From Ruminococcus sp. (GTDB taxonomy: Bacteria > Bacillota > Clostridia > Oscillospirales > Ruminococcaceae): 64,000 bases of DNA. The stretch is taken from the NCBI GenBank assembly GCA_030531185.1, contig JAUNOG010000002.1, positions 1 to 64,000 on the forward strand. The letters are read 5' to 3'. Positions 60,906 through 64,000 of this stretch are shown piece by piece. Below the pieces are notes generated by a model that saw nothing but the letters and a program-made list of their open reading frames with translations, ran no database searches and was not told where the DNA came from. Within the stretch, counting starts at the first letter, position 1. Each line of letters begins with the position of its first letter. The position numbers and the translations under genes are program-made.

Positions 60906-62327
60906 ATGACAAACAACGTTATTATTCTTGCCGGAGGACAGGGCAAGAGAATGAAAACCAATATGCCCAAGGCTCTTTGCAACGTACTGGGCGAGCCAAT
61001 GCTCGAATGGGTGCTTACAGCCTGCGAAAAGGCGGAGCTTAACGACATATGTATCGTCAAGGGCTACGAGGGCGAACAGATAGACGCCTATGTTCAGTCG
61101 AGAAAATCCAAAGCGGAGATCGTCACCGTTATGCAGGAGGAACGTCTGGGAACTGGTCACGCAGTAATGCAGGCGGCGGACTTCCTCAAGTCAAGATCGG
61201 ACGGCAACACGCTTATTCTCTGCGGAGACGCTCCTTTTATCGACGCCGAAACTATCAGGGGCGCGCTTGCTCTCCATACCGAAAAGGACTGCGGCGTTAC
61301 GGTAGTAACCTCCAGAGTGGAAAACCCCACGGGCTACGGAAGAATTATCCGCACGGATACGGGCATTTCGGGCATTGTGGAGCATAAGGACTGCACTCCC
61401 GCACAGCTTGCCGTTACCGAGATAAATTCGGGCTGTTACTGGTTTAAGACCGCCGATCTGCTGGAGGTTCTGTTCGACATTCAGCCCAACAACGCACAGG
61501 GAGAATACTATCTCACCGACTGTATTGAGCTGCTTATAGGCAAGGGCAAAAACGCGGACGCGTTTATTTCCGCAAATCAGCACGTTGCGCTGGGAGCGAA
61601 CGACCGCAGAGGACTGCTTATGCTCAACGACATCGCCCGCTATGAGATAATCGGCAAGTGGCTTGACGAAGGCATAGAATTCTTCTGCACCGACGGAGTT
61701 TCAATAGGAAACAACGTAACTATCGGCGCAGGCACGAAGATACACAGCGGAGTTATCCTGCGGGGAAATACCGTTATCGGCGAAAACTGCGAGATAGGCA
61801 ACAACTGCATTATTGAAAATACGACTGTAGGAAACGGCGTAAGCCTCAACAACGTTCAGGCGTATCAGTCTGTTATTGAGGACGACGTAAAGATCGGACC
61901 CTACGTCCAGCTCAGACCCAACTCCCATATTAAAAAGGGAGCGAAGATAGGCGATTTTGTGGAGATAAAGAATTCCACTATCGGAGAGTACACAGCAGTC
62001 GCACATCTTACCTATATCGGAGACTCCGACGTGGGCGCAAACGTAAATTTCGGCTGCGGAGTGGTAACGGTCAATTACAACGGAGACAAGAAGTTCCGAA
62101 CCGTCATCGAGGACAACGCCTTTATCGGCTGTAACACCAACCTCGTAGCTCCCGTAAGAGTGGGCAAGGGAGCATACACCGCCGCAGGCTCGACCATAAC
62201 GACGGATATTCCCGACAACGCCCTTGCAATAGAGCGAGGCACCGCGACTATCAAGGAGGGCTACGCCGAAAGAAAGCTTAAGGCGAGAACGGAAAGGTAC
62301 GAAAAGACCATTAAAGGCAACGAATAA
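60906..62327 (+). CDS. glmU: Bifunctional GlmU (UDP-GlcNAc pyrophosphorylase / GlcN-1-P acetyltransferase)
   Basis: A 473-aa bifunctional enzyme making UDP-N-acetylglucosamine for peptidoglycan. The N-terminal uridylyltransferase has VIILAGGQGKRMKTNMPKAL and the RLGTGHAVMQA and TGYGRII motifs. The C-terminal left-handed beta-helix acetyltransferase has hexapeptide repeats (from about residue 250), with KIGDFVEIKNSTIGE and HLTYIGDSDVG near the active site. ATG follows AAGGGAGAT. Single gene; housekeeping. Confidence 0.96.
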   Translation: MTNNVIILAGGQGKRMKTNMPKALCNVLGEPMLEWVLTACEKAELNDICIVKGYEGEQIDAYVQSRKSKAEIVTVMQEERLGTGHAVMQAADFLKSRSDGNTLILCGDAPFIDAETIRGALALHTEKDCGVTVVTSRVENPTGYGRIIRTDTGISGIVEHKDCTPAQLAVTEINSGCYWFKTADLLEVLFDIQPNNAQGEYYLTDCIELLIGKGKNADAFISANQHVALGANDRRGLLMLNDIARYEIIGKWLDEGIEFFCTDGVSIGNNVTIGAGTKIHSGVILRGNTVIGENCEIGNNCIIENTTVGNGVSLNNVQAYQSVIEDDVKIGPYVQLRPNSHIKKGAKIGDFVEIKNSTIGEYTAVAHLTYIGDSDVGANVNFGCGVVTVNYNGDKKFRTVIEDNAFIGCNTNLVAPVRVGKGAYTAAGSTITTDIPDNALAIERGTATIKEGYAERKLKARTERYEKTIKGNE

Positions 62328-62331
62328 GCTA

Positions 62332-62360
62332 TTGACATTACTTCACAAACGTGTTATAAT
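62332..62360 (+). promoter_or_regulatory. Promoter of the antisense RNA
   Basis: TTGACA, 17 bp, TATAAT, just after glmU. No downstream coding region on this strand until 63209, so it drives a short RNA. Confidence 0.85.
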
Positions 62361-62366
62361 GTAGAT

Positions 62367-62505
62367 AATAAAAGAAGAACGATACTGCTGGTAACAGTAC
62401 CGTTCCTCAAAGAGTTACGGAACGTCATAGACGGCAAACTCACAAGTCTTAAACTAATTTCTTAATTTGTAACTCGCTTATTCGCAGTAGGCGAGTTACT
62501 TTTTT
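62367..62505 (+). ncRNA. Antisense small RNA, candidate type I antitoxin (about 139 nt)
   Basis: From the predicted start near 62367 to an intrinsic terminator (GTAACTCGC 62469-62477 / GCGAGTTAC 62491-62499, then TTTTTT). The 5' part folds into an 11-bp stem (GAACGATACTG / CAGTACCGTTC, one mismatch). It is antisense to the 3' end of the small hydrophobic ORF and to the whole presumed 3' UTR of its mRNA. The minus-strand reading of the same 5' stem, followed by TTCTTTTATT, would terminate the toxin mRNA, so the two RNAs overlap over nearly the full length of this one. Layout as in txpA/RatA and bsrG/SR4 of Bacillus. Confidence 0.72.
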
Positions 62506-62576
62506 ATCTCATGGATAATTGCGAAAACAATTATCAGCACTACGATAAGTGAGATTATGTACGCATAAACGTCCAT
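62496..62576 (-). CDS. Small hydrophobic peptide, 26 aa, candidate type I toxin
   Basis: ATG 62576 to TAA 62498-62496. The peptide starts MDVYAY, continues as an unbroken hydrophobic helix of Ile, Leu, Val and Phe (about residues 7-21), and ends HEIKK, the acidic/basic tail typical of membrane toxins. AGGAGGT lies 7 nt before the ATG. It has its own consensus promoter 155 nt upstream, a structured leader and a convergent antisense RNA. Resembles holin-like toxins (TxpA, BsrG class) in design, not clearly in sequence. Confidence 0.72.
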   Translation of the reverse strand: MDVYAYIISLIVVLIIVFAIIHEIKK

Positions 62577-62580
62577 ACTA

Positions 62581-62659
62581 TCAACCTCCTGTCCGATTGC
62601 TCCGACAAGAGTTAATTCTCAAAAGTACGCTCCTTTCCACTCTTGCGGGCAGGAGTTTG
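62581..62659 (-). promoter_or_regulatory. Ribosome-site-sequestering leader and possible uORF
   Basis: CAGGAGGTTG (62591-62582), which contains the toxin ribosome site, can pair at nine of ten positions with CAAACTCCTG (62659-62650) in the same leader. Between them, CAAGAGT / ACTCTTG forms another stem around a second AAAGGAG site. That site precedes a TTG-started frame of 13 codons (62622-62581) that ends inside the toxin's ribosome site, reminiscent of the mok/hok arrangement. Confidence 0.6.
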
Positions 62660-62730
62660 TCGCCTATTTTTTACGCCGTTTGGCTCTGTCACGGGGTATT
62701 TGCTTGTGACAGTGTTCCGTAACATTATCC

Positions 62731-62759
62731 ATTATACAACCAAAAACGACATTTGTCAA
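62731..62759 (-). promoter_or_regulatory. Promoter of the candidate toxin mRNA
   Basis: TTGACA (62759-62754), 17 bp, TATAAT (62736-62731). Predicted start near 62724, so the mRNA would begin GTTACGGAAC. Confidence 0.85.
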
Positions 62760-62766
62760 CAGAAGA

Positions 62767-62798
62767 AAGCCGCCTTGACGTATCAAAGCGGCTTTTTT
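62767..62798. terminator. Bidirectional terminator insulating the toxin locus
   Basis: Stem AAGCCGCC / AAGCGGCTT followed by TTTTTT, with A-rich sequence on the left. A second hairpin (GCGGCAAACCGG / CCTGTCTTGCCGC, about 62812-62845) lies directly after the xre stop. Confidence 0.75.
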
Positions 62799-62846
62799 AT
62801 GCAAAAACATAAGCGGCAAACCGGTATAAAAACCTGTCTTGCCGCT

Positions 62847-63062
62847 TTATTTCATCACTTTTTTATTGTTTGTTCTGCCGAGAATATAATCTGTTGAAAC
62901 GCCATAGAAGTCCGCTAGGATAAGCAGATGTTCGACGGGTATCGTCCTCTCTCCGCGCTCATATCTTGAATAAACCGTTTGACTTGTAAAAAGCAGTTTG
63001 GCAATCTGCGTCTGATTTAAATCCCTATCCTCTCTTAAGTCTCTCAATCTTTGGAAATACAT
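62847..63062 (-). CDS. Xre-family transcriptional regulator, 71 aa
   Basis: A minimal Cro/CI-type repressor: LRDLREDRDLNQTQIAKLLFTSQTVYSRYERGERTIPVEHL, then LADFYGVSTDYILGRTN. GAGGT precedes the ATG at 63062. It is divergent from a 92-aa unknown gene, with a perfect 16-bp palindrome in the shared promoter region. It is separated from the toxin locus by two terminators, so a direct regulatory link is not obvious. Confidence 0.88.
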   Translation of the reverse strand: MYFQRLRDLREDRDLNQTQIAKLLFTSQTVYSRYERGERTIPVEHLLILADFYGVSTDYILGRTNNKKVMK

Positions 63063-63107
63063 ATATTTTATACCTCAAATTTTGTAGAATGTGCTAAAAA
63101 TAAATTT

Positions 63108-63123
63108 AGTACCTTTTGGTACT
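63108..63123. promoter_or_regulatory. Operator AGTACC-TTTT-GGTACT
   Basis: Perfect 16-bp palindrome immediately before the -35 box of the divergent promoter; likely Xre site. Confidence 0.7.
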
Positions 63124-63124
63124 A

Positions 63125-63153
63125 TTGACTTTATCACATTTTTATGCTATATT
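63125..63153 (+). promoter_or_regulatory. Promoter of the 92-aa protein gene
   Basis: TTGACT, 17 bp, TATATT, 55 nt before ATG 63209; adjoins the operator. Confidence 0.7.
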
Positions 63154-63208
63154 AATTATAATAAAACCATACGGTCTTAATTTAATAAAATATTATGGAG
63201 AAAAGCTA

Positions 63209-63487
63209 ATGAATAACGAGAATTTCAAGAAATTTTTTATCAAAGAAATCAAAAGGAACGAAGTCTATGTTGCCAGAAAGAAAAAAATAGGGAAAATAGT
63301 GTCTTTTGATATTTCTCTTATGAAATCCGAAACAATACATCCCGTTACAGACGAGAACGGTGAGTTTTATCTTCCCACTGATTATTACGAATACAACGAT
63401 TACTTTTGTACCGTCAACGGAGAAAAGTCAAACCTATCGCTGATATTCAGAATATTTTCAAACGGAGATTTTAAGTGGATGGCATAA
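63209..63487 (+). CDS. Hypothetical protein, 92 aa
   Basis: A soluble protein with a basic N-terminal half (KKFFIKEIKRNEVYVARKKKIG) and an aromatic-rich C-terminal half, ending NGDFKWMA. ATG 63209 is preceded by GGAG; a longer frame from 63116 overlaps the operator and is rejected. Divergent from the small Xre regulator, which probably represses it. No recognised family. Confidence 0.65.
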   Translation: MNNENFKKFFIKEIKRNEVYVARKKKIGKIVSFDISLMKSETIHPVTDENGEFYLPTDYYEYNDYFCTVNGEKSNLSLIFRIFSNGDFKWMA

Positions 63488-63492
63488 CGCAT

Positions 63493-63521
63493 TTGACAAA
63501 TCCCCCTCAATATGCTATAAT
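63493..63521 (+). promoter_or_regulatory. Promoter of pth
   Basis: TTGACA, 17 bp, TATAAT. Predicted start near 63528. Confidence 0.85.
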
Positions 63522-63542
63522 AAACAGAACAACCGAAAAAAT

Positions 63543-63567
63543 ACCCCGTCTTTTCGCAAGACGGGGT
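63543..63567. promoter_or_regulatory. Strong hairpin in the pth leader
   Basis: Perfect 10-bp stem ACCCCGTCTT / AAGACGGGGT with a five-base loop, about 15 nt after the predicted start. On the plus strand no T-run follows. Read on the minus strand it is followed by ATTTTTT and would terminate antisense transcription. Confidence 0.65.
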
Positions 63568-63606
63568 TATTGTGCGTTATAAATCAAACGGGAAAGGCGT
63601 AGTAAA

Positions 63607-64000
63607 ATGGATATTTTTGAAAAACTGAAAAAGATTTCGGCGGAGCTTGGCGGGAATAATTCCGCAAAACCCGAGTATATTATAGTCGGTCTGGGCAACC
63701 CCGGCGTACAGTACGAAAACACAAGACACAACGCAGGCTTTACGGCAGTTTCCGCGCTGGAAAAGAAGTATAATTTCTCCGTGAACTACCATAAATTCAA
63801 GGCTCTTACGGGAAATGCCGTCATAGGCGGGAAGTCCTGCCTTGTAATGAAGCCCGAGACCTATATGAATTTGAGCGGCGACGCCGTTCAGGCGGCTATG
63901 GATTTTTATAAAATCCCCATTAAAAAAATAATCGTGATTTTCGACGATATTTCTCTGGACGTGGGACAAATGCGTATCAGGCGCAAAGGCTCGGCGGGCG
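63607..64000 (+). CDS. pth: Peptidyl-tRNA hydrolase, N-terminal part (runs off the window)
   Basis: The first 131 codons of a gene cut by the window end. Peptidyl-tRNA hydrolase frees tRNAs from aborted peptidyl-tRNA. Motifs present are IVGLGNPGVQYENTRHNAGF (including the catalytic His), MKPETYMNLSGDAV and IFDDISLDVGQMRIRRKGSAGG. The start ATG 63607 follows GGAAAGG. A short N-terminal extension of about 22 residues (MDIFEKLKKISAELGG) precedes the core. Its 3' end is not visible. Confidence 0.95.
   Translation, partial: MDIFEKLKKISAELGGNNSAKPEYIIVGLGNPGVQYENTRHNAGFTAVSALEKKYNFSVNYHKFKALTGNAVIGGKSCLVMKPETYMNLSGDAVQAAMDFYKIPIKKIIVIFDDISLDVGQMRIRRKGSAG

Noticed and set aside
62367..62505. Plus-strand RNA as a riboswitch or T-box leader
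   Set aside because: It ends in a terminator with no downstream gene on the same strand, and its 3' end is antisense to the small ORF.
62643..62897. 84-codon plus-strand frame across the toxin leader and xre 3' end
   Set aside because: It crosses two terminators and the toxin promoter, has no ribosome site, and its composition is not protein-like.

Overview
The window looks like a chromosomal segment of a Gram-positive Clostridia member, most likely Ruminococcus or a close relative in the Oscillospiraceae. Reasons: the DarA-HolB-RicT gene order of Firmicutes, a Spo0A-type DNA-binding protein, near-consensus sigma-A promoters with 17-bp spacing, strong AGGAGG ribosome sites, an NPxTG-type cell-wall anchor on a CE2-like esterase, and many glucan and sucrose genes. 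I saw no tRNA, rRNA, CRISPR array, phage or transposase gene. Genus assignment is inference.

Layout. 1-3.4 kb: a membrane-anchored unknown, then darA, holB, ricT and a PLC-like protein. 3.5-9.6 kb (minus strand): a heterodimeric ABC exporter with a GNAT and a DUF1854 protein, preceded by a promoter, a 24-codon leader ORF and an intrinsic terminator, the layout of ribosome-mediated attenuation. 9.7-14.5 kb: a soluble sensor-GGDEF-EAL-beta-helix protein and an unknown. 14.5-16.4 kb: a cytidylyltransferase and an NAD-dependent reductase/epimerase. 16.7-18.4 and 33.7-35.1 kb: two sigma/anti-sigma-like pairs. 18.5-20.6 kb: tex. 21.0-22.1 kb: an Xre regulator with two paralogous membrane proteins and three identically spaced operators. 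22.2-27.3 kb: malQ and glgP. 27.3-33.5 kb: an ABC-F protein with an eroded second ATPase, small unknowns, a sialate esterase, a PII-like protein and prmA. 35.2-38.5 kb: an EFR1-type ferredoxin, a GT-C-like membrane protein and DUF2461.

38.5-43.5 kb (minus strand): an operon of circularly permuted ATP-grasp, alpha-E, transglutaminase and two M14 deacylase-like proteins, one without its metal ligands. 43.6-51.4 kb (minus strand): a self-contained sucrose PTS operon (scrR, scrA, scrB, scrK, IIA, HPr, enzyme I) whose HPr has Lys at position 46. 51.6-54.2 kb: an AraC regulator divergent from a GH13 enzyme. 54.3-56.0 kb: Xre and a Spo0A-like protein without a phospho-acceptor. 56.4-58.3 kb: rplM-rpsI with a leader, and a membrane protein. 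58.3-62.3 kb: the CE2-like esterase, a membrane protein and glmU. 62.33-62.76 kb: an apparent type I toxin-antitoxin locus. The window ends with an Xre/unknown divergent pair and the start of pth.

The strongest candidate for an undescribed system is the 62.3-62.8 kb locus. A 26-residue hydrophobic peptide has its own promoter, a long leader that can hide its ribosome site, a 10-nt perfect match between the mRNA 5' end and its 3' UTR, and a convergent antisense RNA with its own promoter and terminator. Next come the leader-controlled ABC/DUF1854 operon, the ATP-grasp operon with a pseudo-deacylase, and the phosphorylation-blind Spo0A homologue. All calls are from reading the sequence; no searches were run.
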